A stretch of DNA of 59,074 bases from Streptomyces bambusae (GCF_019400985.1 NZ_WTFF01000010.1:1-59074); one strand, 5' to 3'. Numbered from the stretch's first letter, positions 34,052-42,626 are shown. Notes: generated by a model not told the origin, from the letters alone. Translations and numbers: made by a program.

Positions 34052-35118
34052 CCGACACGCTGACCGAACCCGTCACGGACACGTCCGGCGGGCCGGACCG
34101 TCCCGGCGGCCTGGCCACCCAGGGGCTCTCCGTCGGCTACCGCGCCCGGGCGCTGCGCGGACGCGGGGCAGGCCGGGCCGTGCTGTCGGGGCTCGACCTC
34201 CGGGCGCGGGCCGGGGAACTGACCGTACTGCTCGGCCCCAACGGCGCGGGCAAGTCCACGCTGCTGCGCACCCTGTGCGGGCTCCTGCCGCCGCTCGACG
34301 GCCGGATACGCATCGGCGGGGCCGACCTGGCGCACCAGCCGCCGGCCGCTCTCGCCCGGCGGCTGGCGGTCGTCCTGACCGACCGGGTGGACCCCGGGCT
34401 GCTGTCCGTACGGGAACTGGCCGGGCTCGGCCGCCACCCGCACACCGGGTTCACCGGCCGTCTCACGGCCGCGGACCACGCGGCCGTCGAGTGGTCACTG
34501 AAGGCCGTGGGCGCGGAGCATCTGGCGGGCCGGCCGGCCACCGAACTCTCCGACGGCGAACGCCAGCGCGTCCTGACCGCCCGCGCCCTCGCCCAGGAAC
34601 CCGAGGTCGTCCTCCTCGACGAGCCGACCGCCTTCCTCGACGTCCCCTCACGCGTGGCCCTCACCGTGCTGCTGCGCGACCTCGCCCGGGACAAGGGCCT
34701 GACCGTCGTGATCAGCACCCACGACCTGGAGCTGGCCCTGCGCGTGGCCGACGCCGTCTGGCTCGTCGACCGCGGCTCACGCGTCCACGCGGGAGCGCCC
34801 GAAGACCTGATCCGCAGCAGAGCCGTCGCCGCCGCCTTCGACGCCGCCCATCTCGCCTTCGACCCGGTCTCCGGCACCTTCGGGCTGCGCCGCACCGCGC
34901 GGGCCGGCGTGGCGGTGGAGGCACCGCCGGACGTGCTGCCGCTCCTCGAACGTGCCCTTGCCCGGGAGGGACTGGCCGTCGCGGACCCGGGCGACGCGGC
35001 CGCCGCCGCACGGGTGGGCTGTGACGGAGCGGACCGGTTCACCCTCACCGGACCGGACGGGCGGGTCGTCCACACGCACAGCTTCCACGAGCTGACACGG
35101 ACGGTACGGACATGGTGA
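34048..35118 (+). CDS. btuD: ABC transporter ATPase (BtuD-like) with C-terminal extension
   Basis: The 356-residue protein has Walker A GPNGAGKST, signature LSDGERQRV, Walker B VVLLDEP and switch His in STHD. About 100 residues beyond the usual ATPase length form a C-terminal extension (from about 265) of unknown role, which may respond to substrate. It is coupled to the permease gene upstream and to the 2Fe-2S protein gene downstream. Confidence 0.9.
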   Translation: MTDTLTEPVTDTSGGPDRPGGLATQGLSVGYRARALRGRGAGRAVLSGLDLRARAGELTVLLGPNGAGKSTLLRTLCGLLPPLDGRIRIGGADLAHQPPAALARRLAVVLTDRVDPGLLSVRELAGLGRHPHTGFTGRLTAADHAAVEWSLKAVGAEHLAGRPATELSDGERQRVLTARALAQEPEVVLLDEPTAFLDVPSRVALTVLLRDLARDKGLTVVISTHDLELALRVADAVWLVDRGSRVHAGAPEDLIRSRAVAAAFDAAHLAFDPVSGTFGLRRTARAGVAVEAPPDVLPLLERALAREGLAVADPGDAAAAARVGCDGADRFTLTGPDGRVVHTHSFHELTRTVRTW

Positions 35119-35861
35119 GCGCGGTCATCACGTCCGACACCCTGGCCCGGATCTCCGCGATCGGCCCCTACTTCGCGGTGGCCACCGGCCCCCGCCCCGA
35201 GGCTGGGGGTACCTCCCAGGCCGAAGGCTCTGGGGGAGGCTTCCGCCCGCTGACCGACCTGTACGCCGACCCGGGCGTGCTGGAGGAATGCGTACGGACC
35301 GTCTCCGGGCGGCTGGGCTCCGGCCGGCCGAGGGTGGCCGCGTCCACCCTGCACCTGGGCACTGCCTCCCGGCTCTGGTCGATCGCCCTGGCCTGCGCCG
35401 CGCTCACGGGCCGCGTGCCCGATCTGGGTCCGGCCCGGCTGTGGTGGCGCCTGCCCGCCGCCGGGCCGCTCGACCTGTGGCTGCCCGACCTGCGGGAGGT
35501 GGGCCGGGAACCGCTCCCGGCCCTGCACCACACCGTCGGCGTACAGAACCTGGACCCTTGGGCCGACGCCGTACGGCGCGTGTCCGGCGTCTCCCCGCAC
35601 ACCCTGCGCGGCAACGCGGCCTCGGCACTCATCGGCGCCCACCGCGTCCTGCTCGCCAGGGAGCCGCACACCCCGTACCCCGTGGTGCCCCTCGTCCGCG
35701 GACTGCTGGACCGGCCGCCGCTGGCGGGTGCCGGCACGTACCGCGTCGCCCCCGCCTCACCGCTCGCCTTCCGGCGCCGCAGCTGCTGCCTGTACTACCG
35801 CGTGCCGGGCGCGGGCACCTGCGGCGACTGCGTCCTCGACCCCAAGGAGAAGACCTCATGA
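35112..35861 (+). CDS. (2Fe-2S) FhuF-like reductase
   Basis: The 249-residue protein ends in SCCLYYRVPGAGTCGDCVL, the CC-x10-C-x2-C cluster-binding motif of FhuF-type ferric-siderophore reductases. The middle part (ASTLHLGTASRLWSIALACA) is also family-like. In a cobalamin-riboswitch operon it may reduce imported corrinoid or free its ligand rather than iron; this is inference. Codons for about EAGGTSQAEGSGGG (residues 31-44) come from an inserted palindromic repeat at 35199-35240. Confidence 0.75.
   Translation: MVSAVITSDTLARISAIGPYFAVATGPRPEAGGTSQAEGSGGGFRPLTDLYADPGVLEECVRTVSGRLGSGRPRVAASTLHLGTASRLWSIALACAALTGRVPDLGPARLWWRLPAAGPLDLWLPDLREVGREPLPALHHTVGVQNLDPWADAVRRVSGVSPHTLRGNAASALIGAHRVLLAREPHTPYPVVPLVRGLLDRPPLAGAGTYRVAPASPLAFRRRSCCLYYRVPGAGTCGDCVLDPKEKTS
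35199..35240 (+). repeat. In-frame palindromic mini-repeat inside a coding sequence
   Basis: GAGGCTGGGGGTACCTCCCA then GGCCGAAGGCTCTGGGGGAG forms an imperfect palindrome centred on GGTACC plus a second CTGGGGGAGG arm. Similar units are scattered through Streptomyces genomes, from memory. Here it adds about 14 residues without breaking the frame. Confidence 0.55.
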
Positions 35862-36418
35862 CCACCACCGAGCCGACCGTGATCGAAACCCCCGGCGGCG
35901 GCACCCAGCACGTCTGGCCGCTCCCGGCCGACGAGGCCACCCTCCTCGACCTCGTCACCACCGTCTTCACCGACCACTGGCAGCACATCCACTTCGGGCC
36001 CATCATCGAAGGCGCCGCCTGGGAGGTCGGCGCCCCGGGCGCCCCCACCGCCATCACCATGAACGACGGCTACGCCACCGTCGACTTCGGCGCCTGGCAC
36101 TTCCACCTGTGCATCGGCGAGCACACCGCCTCCGGCCCCGAACTCGGCCGGATCCGCCGCTGCTCCCGTGCCGAGCTCTACCGCAGCCTCGGCGCCGACG
36201 GGGCCCCCGTCAGCTGGGGAGCCCGCCTGTTCAACGGCCGCGACGAGCAGATGATGACCATTCTGCTGCCCAACCCGTTCCTCACCGACCGCCAGGAGAT
36301 CCTCGACGCCCCCGACTTCACCCGCCTCACCGCCTGGGACACCCTCCGCGACCGCTTCCTCGGCCTCTCGCCCGACCCCCTCGACCGCACCGGCAAGGGG
36401 TTCCGCCACAGCGGCTGA
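35858..36418 (+). CDS. Unknown protein in the cobalamin operon
   Basis: The 186-residue soluble protein is coupled to the FhuF-like gene (ATGA). It has FTDHWQHIHFGPIIEGAAWE and FGAWHFHLCIGEH, giving several histidines in HxH patterns that could bind metal, heme or corrinoid. No signal peptide. I do not recognise the family with certainty. Being last in a B12-controlled operon, it is a candidate corrinoid-handling protein. Confidence 0.7.
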   Translation: MTTTEPTVIETPGGGTQHVWPLPADEATLLDLVTTVFTDHWQHIHFGPIIEGAAWEVGAPGAPTAITMNDGYATVDFGAWHFHLCIGEHTASGPELGRIRRCSRAELYRSLGADGAPVSWGARLFNGRDEQMMTILLPNPFLTDRQEILDAPDFTRLTAWDTLRDRFLGLSPDPLDRTGKGFRHSG

Positions 36419-36463
36419 CGTACGGACGGCTCCCGCTTGCGGCGTGGGGTCCACACTCCTCCC

Positions 36464-36733
36464 ATGACCGACAAGCCCCGCACCCGAGCTCCGCAAGCCG
36501 CCCTGACCGATACGCAGAAGCTGGAACTGGACCGGGCGGAGAAGGCCGCCGACGACGCCGTCGCGCACTTCCGTGAGACCGCGGGGCGTATCGCCGTAGA
36601 CCTCGGCCGCGGCGGAGCGCCGGCCGTCGCCAGGCACATGGAGTGGACACCCCAGTACGCGTCCACCCTCGCCGCCGCCTACAAGGCCAAGCAGGCCGCC
36701 CAGGGCAGCGAGACCGAGGAGGTGGCGGCATGA
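36464..36733 (+). CDS. Small putative DNA-binding protein of a TA-like cassette
   Basis: The 89-residue charged, helical protein has a central helix pair (KLELDRAEKAADDAVAHFRE) and APAVARHMEWTPQYASTLAA, which could be a helix-turn-helix. Its stop overlaps the ATG of the DUF6247 gene (ATGA). Start ATG 36464. It may be the regulator of the following genes. Confidence 0.55.
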   Translation: MTDKPRTRAPQAALTDTQKLELDRAEKAADDAVAHFRETAGRIAVDLGRGGAPAVARHMEWTPQYASTLAAAYKAKQAAQGSETEEVAA

Positions 36734-37071
36734 CGACCGCCCCCAGGCCGTCCGGTATCCCGCCCATGCCAGAGCGGAACACGAAGGCGCTGCGCGCCGC
36801 GATCGCCGAGCACACACCGCAGCTCCTCGCCGACTTCGACGCCCACTGGAAGTGGGCTGTCGGCGACGCGCACGACATCGCCCCGGTACCGGCGTTCCTC
36901 GCCCAGTGGTGGGCCGAGTTCGCCATCGCCCGCGATCCCTCACTCGACCGGCACATCCACGACCTGGAAAGCCGGGCAGCCGACGCGTCGACGAACGCCG
37001 AGGCCACGCAGCTGCTCGCGCAGGCCGCGCACCTTCGGCGCGAGGCGGGGAAGGCGGAGCCCGGCCAGTGA
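36730..37071 (+). CDS. DUF6247-family protein (putative antitoxin)
   Basis: The 113-residue protein contains IPPMPERNTKALRAAIAEHT, DFDAHWKWAV, PVPAFLAQWWAEFAIARDPS. A paralogue at 56023 shares this order closely. DUF6247 genes in Streptomyces are often beside RelE/ParE-like genes, from memory, and one follows here. It overlaps both neighbours (ATGA upstream, GTGA downstream), so the three genes form one translationally coupled cassette. Confidence 0.7.
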   Translation: MTTAPRPSGIPPMPERNTKALRAAIAEHTPQLLADFDAHWKWAVGDAHDIAPVPAFLAQWWAEFAIARDPSLDRHIHDLESRAADASTNAEATQLLAQAAHLRREAGKAEPGQ

Positions 37072-37248
37072 GCGACTTCATGGGGCCGCCCTGGCAGATG
37101 GACCGGGTCGATACGGCCCGGACCGCCCGCGACTCCCTTCCCAGGCCGGTACGCGACCTGATCGACGCCATCCGAGCCGAACTGGTCACCGCCGAGTGAT
37201 GACGACCTCGTGTGCGACCCGCCGGACGAGGAATGCGAACTGCGGTTA
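37068..37248 (+). pseudogene. RelE/ParE-like toxin, frameshifted and 3' truncated
   Basis: The first frame (GTG 37068) reads PPWQMDRVDTARTARDSLPR, PVRDLIDAIRAELVTAE and stops at 37197. The next frame continues with DDDLVCDPPDEECELRLRT, as expected for the continuation, so a frameshift near 37194 broke the gene. The rest is cut off at the start of the convergent VOC gene (stop 37246). The first segment resembles the N-terminal helices of RelE-like mRNA interferases. Confidence 0.5.
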
Positions 37249-37587
37249 CGGACCGACGTACTCGAAGACGCCGCCGTACGGGTGCCGCAGCACCGCACGA
37301 CGGCCGTTCGGGGTGGGCTGAATGGGCATCACTACGTCGGCTCCTCCCGCCTTCGCCTCCTCGACTGCGGCGTTCAGGTCGGCGACAGCCAGCGTCGCCG
37401 TCACGCCGGCGACACGCTGCACCGCCTCATCAGGCCCGGCGAACAGGAGGAACGGTCCGACGCTTGCCAGGTCGACCCCGGCAAAGGCGAACCGCGATGC
37501 GGTGCTTCCCGCCAACTTCTCGTAGAACGGCACAGCCGCGTCCAGATCCTCGACACGCTGACGTACGACCACTGATTCGACAGCCAT
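37246..37587 (-). CDS. VOC-family (glyoxalase-like) protein, single domain
   Basis: The 113-residue product has one babbab VOC module (VVVRQRVEDLDAAVPFYEKL at the start, HPYGGVFEYVGP at the end). Half of a metal site is visible (Glu near the C-terminus), so it should dimerise. The ATG at 37587 matches family starts; upstream ATGs exist. It converges on the toxin remnant. Confidence 0.75.
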   Translation of the reverse strand: MAVESVVVRQRVEDLDAAVPFYEKLAGSTASRFAFAGVDLASVGPFLLFAGPDEAVQRVAGVTATLAVADLNAAVEEAKAGGADVVMPIQPTPNGRRAVLRHPYGGVFEYVGP

Positions 37588-37704
37588 GGTCAACATGATC
37601 ACATCATCATGCGCGTCAGCGAAGGTCATCTTGTTGACCAGCAAGTCCCATAGCTGCCCGCCGGGTTCGAGGCCGCGTGGATCTTCTGCGGAGCGGCTGC
37701 GCGC

Positions 37705-38592
37705 CTACTCGCTCGCCGTGGGAGCCAGCTCTGCGACGAGGCGTGCGGTCATCGGTGTCTCGATCCTGTGCGTGGCCGCGGCCCGTAGGACGGCCCCGCC
37801 GATGGCGTCGAGTTCGATCGGGTGGCCGTTCTCCGCGTCGCGCTGCATCGAGGACTTCATCGTCTCGGGCGCCCGGTCGAAGAAGGAGAGCACGGCCTCG
37901 GTGGTCACCGGTGCGCCCGCTGCGCGCGCCACGGCGGTGATCTCGTCGAGGACGGCGAGCAGTTCCGACCGCCGTTCGTCGCGGATGACACCCACCGTGG
38001 CCTGGTGGCGCGTGGTCAGCAGGGCGAACGGAGCGAGGAAGGAGAGCTTGTCCCAGAGCATCGCGCTCTCGTCGGTGCGCAGGGTCACGTCGAGGCCGGC
38101 GTGACGTAGGCGGGATGCGAGGGCGTCGAGCGGGGCGGCCAGTTCGAGGGCGGCGAAGGGGCTGGTGTGCGCGATGCGCCCGGGCGCCGTGCGGGTGGCC
38201 TCGACCCTGATGGTTCCGGCCACGACCTGGCCGGCCGGATAGCGTCGGCGCAGCGCTGCGACGTGGTCGAGTCCGTTGAGCAGCGGTACGACGACACCGT
38301 CGCCGAGGACCTGCGGCGGAACACGGTCGAGGGCGGCGGGCAGGGCGGTCTGCTTGACGGTCACGAGCGTGACGTCGACCGGTTCGCGCAGCGACGTGTC
38401 GGCCTCGACCGGAGCGGTGAAGTCGCCGTACCGCGCGCTCCGGACGCACAGACCGTCACGGCGCAGCACAGCGGCGGTCTCCTCTCCGGCGAGGCAGATG
38501 ACGCGGTGCCCGTCGCGGGCCAACAGCGCGCCGAGCAGGCCGCCGACCCCGCCGGGTCCGAGGATGGCCACCGTCATGGGGGTGCTGGTCAT
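37705..38592 (-). CDS. panE: Ketopantoate reductase family (2-dehydropantoate 2-reductase)
   Basis: The 295-residue protein has the N-terminal NADP-binding motif AILGPGGVGGLLGALLARDG and the family segments VTLVTVKQTALPAALD, VVPLLNGLDHVAALRR and MLWDKLSFLAPFALLT with the catalytic Lys. It would reduce ketopantoate to pantoate for CoA synthesis, or a similar oxoacid. Its ATG overlaps the stop of a 50-codon gene, which in turn overlaps the MFS gene. Confidence 0.85.
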   Translation of the reverse strand: MTSTPMTVAILGPGGVGGLLGALLARDGHRVICLAGEETAAVLRRDGLCVRSARYGDFTAPVEADTSLREPVDVTLVTVKQTALPAALDRVPPQVLGDGVVVPLLNGLDHVAALRRRYPAGQVVAGTIRVEATRTAPGRIAHTSPFAALELAAPLDALASRLRHAGLDVTLRTDESAMLWDKLSFLAPFALLTTRHQATVGVIRDERRSELLAVLDEITAVARAAGAPVTTEAVLSFFDRAPETMKSSMQRDAENGHPIELDAIGGAVLRAAATHRIETPMTARLVAELAPTASE

Positions 38593-38741
38593 GTGAGCTC
38601 CTGTTCGTGGGAGACCGTGCCCGTGGGGCGGTCTCCTTCGGTGAAGGCTGTGGCGAAGGCTGTCAGGTCGTCGGCGAACGCGCGACGACGCGTACGGGTG
38701 GCGGGGTCGCGGCCGCGGCGGCACGGGGCCGTCCCGGTCAT
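38589..38741 (-). CDS. 50-residue protein linking MFS and panE genes
   Basis: This short frame begins ATG in an ATGA overlap with the MFS stop and ends TGA in an ATGA overlap with the panE start. The product (MTGTAPCRRGRDPATRTRRR, then DDLTAFATAFTEGDR) is basic at the start and acidic at the end, with no known motif. The double overlap makes translation likely, whether or not the peptide has a role. Confidence 0.5.
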   Translation of the reverse strand: MTGTAPCRRGRDPATRTRRRAFADDLTAFATAFTEGDRPTGTVSHEQELT

Positions 38742-39922
38742 CGGCGGGCGCCGTCGGCCAGGCGGTCGCGCCAGGCCGGGACGAGGGCGGTGAGCATCAG
38801 CGCGGCGGTGAGGGCGAAGGCCCAGGGGTAGCCGGTCCGGGCGGCGAGGATGCCGAAGCCGACGGCTCCGACGGCCATGCCCGCGTCGTAGGCGACGTTC
38901 CACAGGGCGCTGACGGTGCTGTAGCCGGACTCGGGGACGCGCGCGTACATCAGCGACAGCGTCGCGTTCTGGGTGGCTCCGAATCCGACCCCGAACAGGG
39001 CGACGCCCACGACGACGGCGACCGGGCTGTGGGTCAGAGCGGTCAGCAGCGTCCCCGCGGCCGAGACGACCAGGCCGGGCACGACGAGTGAGGCCGGTCC
39101 GTGCCGGTCACCGTGCCGGCCCGCGGCCCAGCGGGCCACGGTCGCCGCCGCGGCCTGGACGAACAGGGCCACGGCGACGACTCCGGCGGAAGCCGACGGG
39201 ACGGCGAGGGGCAGGAAGGTGACGATGATTCCGGCAGCGAGCGCGGTGGCCGAGAAGACGACGACGGGCCGCAGGAGGGCGGCCGTCCGGAACCCGGCCA
39301 GCACCCCGATCGACCGCTCGGAGGCCGACTCGCGGTCCGGCACTCCCAGCACCGAGACGATGGCGGCCAGCGCGGCCACCGCGCCGGCGGCGCACACCGG
39401 TCCGTACCCGGCGTGCGCCGCCCACCACACCCCCAGCGGCAGGGCCGCCAGCGACGGAACCCCGGACACGACGCCGACCAGCGCCAGCCCCTCACCACGG
39501 CGCTCGGGCGGGATCAGCGACGCCGTCAGGGCCCCGCCCGCGACGACCGTGACCCCGAAGCCCAGACCGCGCACGACACAGACCGCCGTGATCCACACCG
39601 TGCTCCCGGACACGGTCAGCACCAGCGCGGGCGCACCGAGCAGGACCAGCGCCGCCACCAGCGGCGGGCGGTATCCGAAGCGGGCCACGAGCCGGGGAGC
39701 GGCCAGCCCGCCTCCGACCGTCGCGAGCAGCAGCGCACCCGAGGCCAGTCCCGCGGCATGACCGCCTCCGTACGCCTCGGCGTAGCGGGGAACGACGGAG
39801 AGCAGCAGGTAGAAGCTCGTCGAGGCGCCGATGACGGAGACGAAGCGCAGCAGCAGGGGACGCGTCACCAGCGCCGGCCGCGAGCCGGCGCCCTCGGCCT
39901 GAGAGTTGATCACTTTGGTCAC
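38738..39922 (-). CDS. MFS transporter
   Basis: The 394-residue protein has twelve predicted membrane helices and a motif-A-like loop (RLVARFGYRPP). Internal basic loops (IPPERRGEGLALVGVVSG) are typical of small drug or metabolite exporters. It is the first gene of a three-gene operon with panE and divergent from the MocR gene at 39969 (46-bp gap). Substrate unknown; a pantoate-related compound is conceivable from context. Confidence 0.85.
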   Translation of the reverse strand: MTKVINSQAEGAGSRPALVTRPLLLRFVSVIGASTSFYLLLSVVPRYAEAYGGGHAAGLASGALLLATVGGGLAAPRLVARFGYRPPLVAALVLLGAPALVLTVSGSTVWITAVCVVRGLGFGVTVVAGGALTASLIPPERRGEGLALVGVVSGVPSLAALPLGVWWAAHAGYGPVCAAGAVAALAAIVSVLGVPDRESASERSIGVLAGFRTAALLRPVVVFSATALAAGIIVTFLPLAVPSASAGVVAVALFVQAAAATVARWAAGRHGDRHGPASLVVPGLVVSAAGTLLTALTHSPVAVVVGVALFGVGFGATQNATLSLMYARVPESGYSTVSALWNVAYDAGMAVGAVGFGILAARTGYPWAFALTAALMLTALVPAWRDRLADGARR

Positions 39923-39953
39923 ACGGCGAAGCTAGGGGCCGGGTGGACCGCCA

Positions 39954-39959
39954 GTAAGA
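39954..39959 (+). promoter_or_regulatory. Putative -10 element of a leaderless mocR transcript
   Basis: TAAGAT lies 9 bases before the ATG of the second MocR gene in the 46-bp divergent gap. This spacing would give an almost leaderless mRNA; no good ribosome-binding site is visible. Confidence 0.3.
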
Positions 39960-39968
39960 TCCAATTCC

Positions 39969-41378
39969 ATGCCTCTGGAGTGGTCCGGTCTGTCGCCCGA
40001 TCTGCTGCTGGTCATCGACCGGGACAGCAGCGAGCCGCTGCGGTCCCAGCTGGAACTGCGGCTGCGGGACGCGATCCGGACCGGGCGGCTGCAGATCGGC
40101 GAACGGCTGCCGTCCTCCCGCGAACTCGCGCGGATGCTCGGGGTTTCGCGCGGCCTCGTGCAGGAGTGCTACGCGCAGCTCCAGGCCGAGGGCTACCTCG
40201 TGACACGCGTCGGCTCGGCCACCCGGGTCGCCGCCGGAGCGGGCGTCCCGTCGGCGCCCACGTCACCGACCCCGGCATCGCCGTCACCCCTGGTCGCCGA
40301 CTTCAGATGCGGCGTCCCCGACCTGAGCAGCTTCCCGCTCGCCGACTGGCTGTGGGCCACGCGCGAGGCGGCACGCACCATGCCGACGGCGGCGCTCGAC
40401 TACGGCGACCCGCGCGGAAGCGCGGCACTGCGCGAAGTCATGGCCGGGTATCTGCGGCGGGTGCGCGCCGCCGCGGCGGACCCGGAACGGATCGTGATCT
40501 GCTCCGGCTACGCGCAGGGCCTGGCTCTGGCCCTGTCCGCCCTGGCCAGGACGGGTATCCGTACGGTGGCGTACGAGGACCCCGGCTCACCGGCCACGAT
40601 CTCCTCCGCCGCGGCCTCGGCGGGCATGTCGGCCACCCCCGTACCGGTCGACGAGCGTGGGATCGACGTACGGGCACTCGCCAGGACCGACGCCCGCGCC
40701 GTCGTCCTGACCCCCGCGCACCAGTGGCCCACCGGCGTCGCCCTGGCGCCCGAGAGGCGGCTCGCGCTGATCGAGTGGGCCAGGAGGCGGGACGCCGTCG
40801 TCATCGAGGACGACTACGACGCCGAGTTCCGGTACGACCGGGAGCCGGTGGGCGCGCTGCAGGGACTCGCCGCAGACCGCGTGATCTCCATCGGCACCGT
40901 CAGCAAGTCCCTCGCGCCCGCGCTGCGCATCGGGTGGATGCTCTGCCCGCCCGCGCTCACCGAACTGATCATCGAGCACAAGCAGTTGAACGACCGCGGG
41001 TCCCCCACGCTCGATCAGCTCGCCCTCGCGCGACTGATCGAGTCCGGCCGCTTCGACCGGCACCTGCGCCGGATGCGGACGACCTACGCGGCACGTCGTA
41101 CCGCCCTGGTGGCAGCGCTCGCCGAACACGCCCCTGCCGTCGTGGTGACCGGTCTCGCGGCAGGCTTCCACGCGGTGGCACACCTCGACGGACCGGCCGA
41201 CGAGCAGCAACTCGTCTCCGCCGCCCGCGCCCGGTCCGTCGGCCTCTACGGCATGAGCACCTGCCGCTCCTCGCACGCGACGGAGCCGGTGCAACTGATC
41301 CTCGGGTTCGGCAACGTCGGCGAACGCGCCGTCACGGCAGGCATCGCGGCGGTCGGCGGCCTGCTCAGGGGCCGATAG
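39969..41378 (+). CDS. MocR-family regulator (GntR HTH plus aminotransferase fold)
   Basis: The 469-residue protein has a GntR-type HTH (GERLPSSRELARMLGVSRGL), a Pro/Thr/Ser linker near residue 95-105, and a PLP-binding domain with VIEDDYDAEFRYDR and the PLP lysine in GTVSKSLAPALRIGW. It resembles PdxR-like MocR proteins, which respond to PLP. The divergent MFS/panE operon is the likely target, linking vitamin B6 status to pantoate metabolism by inference. Confidence 0.9.
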   Translation: MPLEWSGLSPDLLLVIDRDSSEPLRSQLELRLRDAIRTGRLQIGERLPSSRELARMLGVSRGLVQECYAQLQAEGYLVTRVGSATRVAAGAGVPSAPTSPTPASPSPLVADFRCGVPDLSSFPLADWLWATREAARTMPTAALDYGDPRGSAALREVMAGYLRRVRAAAADPERIVICSGYAQGLALALSALARTGIRTVAYEDPGSPATISSAAASAGMSATPVPVDERGIDVRALARTDARAVVLTPAHQWPTGVALAPERRLALIEWARRRDAVVIEDDYDAEFRYDREPVGALQGLAADRVISIGTVSKSLAPALRIGWMLCPPALTELIIEHKQLNDRGSPTLDQLALARLIESGRFDRHLRRMRTTYAARRTALVAALAEHAPAVVVTGLAAGFHAVAHLDGPADEQQLVSAARARSVGLYGMSTCRSSHATEPVQLILGFGNVGERAVTAGIAAVGGLLRGR

Positions 41379-41484
41379 CCCGCGTCACGTGCCGGTTCCC
41401 CCGCCTGCAGGGGACACTCTGTTCGGGCGGCCGCCTCACAGGGCCGCGCCACATGTCCTGCTCTCCAGGTGAACGGAGAAGTTC

Positions 41485-41851
41485 GTTGGAAGCCGAACCC
41501 GCTGGATCGCAAGGAACGCTCCTCTGGTCCGGGCAGCTCGGTCGCCTGCGGGCGGAGCTCTGCCAAGTCGGCGACCATCACATGCTCGCCATCGGCGAGC
41601 GGCGGATCGTGTTGAAGCCCGATGCGGTGGTGCGGCACCGCACCGGCTGGCTGGGACGGCGACTCACCATCGAGCAGCCCGGCGAGGCGTCGTTCACCCA
41701 TCGTTACCGGCTGCCGTGGGCCTCCCAGCTCGCCCCGCTGTGGGAGGCGACCTACGACCGCTGGTCCGCAGAGGCCGACGACCCCGGACTCGTCCTGACC
41801 GAGCTGCTCGGTGGCACCGACGACTGGCGGGAGGCCCCGGCCGGCAATTGA
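41485..41851 (+). CDS. Hypothetical protein
   Basis: The likely start is TTG 41485 (GGAGAAG upstream) or ATG 41453. The product, about 121 residues from the TTG, has GTLLWSGQLGRLRAELCQVG and a basic segment RHRTGWLGRRLTIEQPG. It looks like a small beta-rich domain. No family recognised and no operon partner. Confidence 0.5.
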
Positions 41852-42049
41852 TCCCGTGGTGGGGCGAGGAGAGCCGGCGGATGCGGCCTGGAAGCGGACA
41901 GCCCTCGGCAACGCCAGTTCGCCGCCGTCCGGGGTGCGCATGACAGTGGGCGGAGCGGGAAGGCGCAGGGGCGACAGCGAGTACGCGGTCCTTCGTTTTC
42001 ACGTCAAGAAGGCCGCGCACGGAGTGTTACGAAGGAAGTGGAGAGTGTC

Positions 42050-42559
42050 ATGAACTTCCCGGTTCGACGAGGTTCCGGCGACACGATGTGGCGCCGCCAC
42101 GGCTGGGGCACGATGGATCCCTGGCACGACTTCGAGTCCATGTGGGACCAGATGGGCCGCTTCCTGGAGCAGGCCGCGACCCCCACCATGGCCGCCCACG
42201 GCTGGACGCCCATGGCCGAGGAAGAGGAAACCGACGACGCGTACATGATCAAGGCCGAGATGCCCGGCATCCCCCGCGAGAACATCGCCGTGGAGCTGGA
42301 CGGCAATGACCTGTGCATCACCGGCGAACTCGACGAGAAGTCCGAAGGCAAGATGCTGACGCACCGCAAGGGCAAGTTCTCGTACCGCACCACCCTGTCC
42401 GGCGGCGTCGACAGCGACAAGATCGAGGCCAGCCTCGACAGCGGCGTCCTGACGGTCCGCATCCCCAAGTCGGGCGAGGCCAAGCCGCGCAGGATCGCCA
42501 TCGGAGGCGGCGGCGACGAACCGCCCGCATCGCCCTCATCGCCCTCATCGCCCTCATAA
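42050..42559 (+). CDS. Hsp20/alpha-crystallin small heat-shock protein
   Basis: The 169-residue protein has an N-terminal Trp-rich region and an alpha-crystallin domain (about 63-150) with AEMPGIPRENIAVELDGN and the GVLTVRIPK motif (usual GVLxLxxPK). It acts as an ATP-independent holdase. The C-terminus ends PPASPSSPSSPS, encoded by a 9-base tandem repeat (CATCGCCCT). A LigD-domain pair starts 68 bases later, so it may share transcription with DNA-repair genes. Confidence 0.92.
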   Translation: MNFPVRRGSGDTMWRRHGWGTMDPWHDFESMWDQMGRFLEQAATPTMAAHGWTPMAEEEETDDAYMIKAEMPGIPRENIAVELDGNDLCITGELDEKSEGKMLTHRKGKFSYRTTLSGGVDSDKIEASLDSGVLTVRIPKSGEAKPRRIAIGGGGDEPPASPSSPSSPS

Positions 42560-42626
42560 GGATCGCGACGCCGTGCCGGTCGCGTGGACCACGTACTTTG
42601 CCCCGTACAGCCGCAGGAGGCAGCCC

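Noticed and set aside
42529-42556. The 9-base tandem repeat at the Hsp20 3' end as a regulatory array
   Set aside because: It encodes the Ser/Pro tail in frame and is short; simple slippage explains it.
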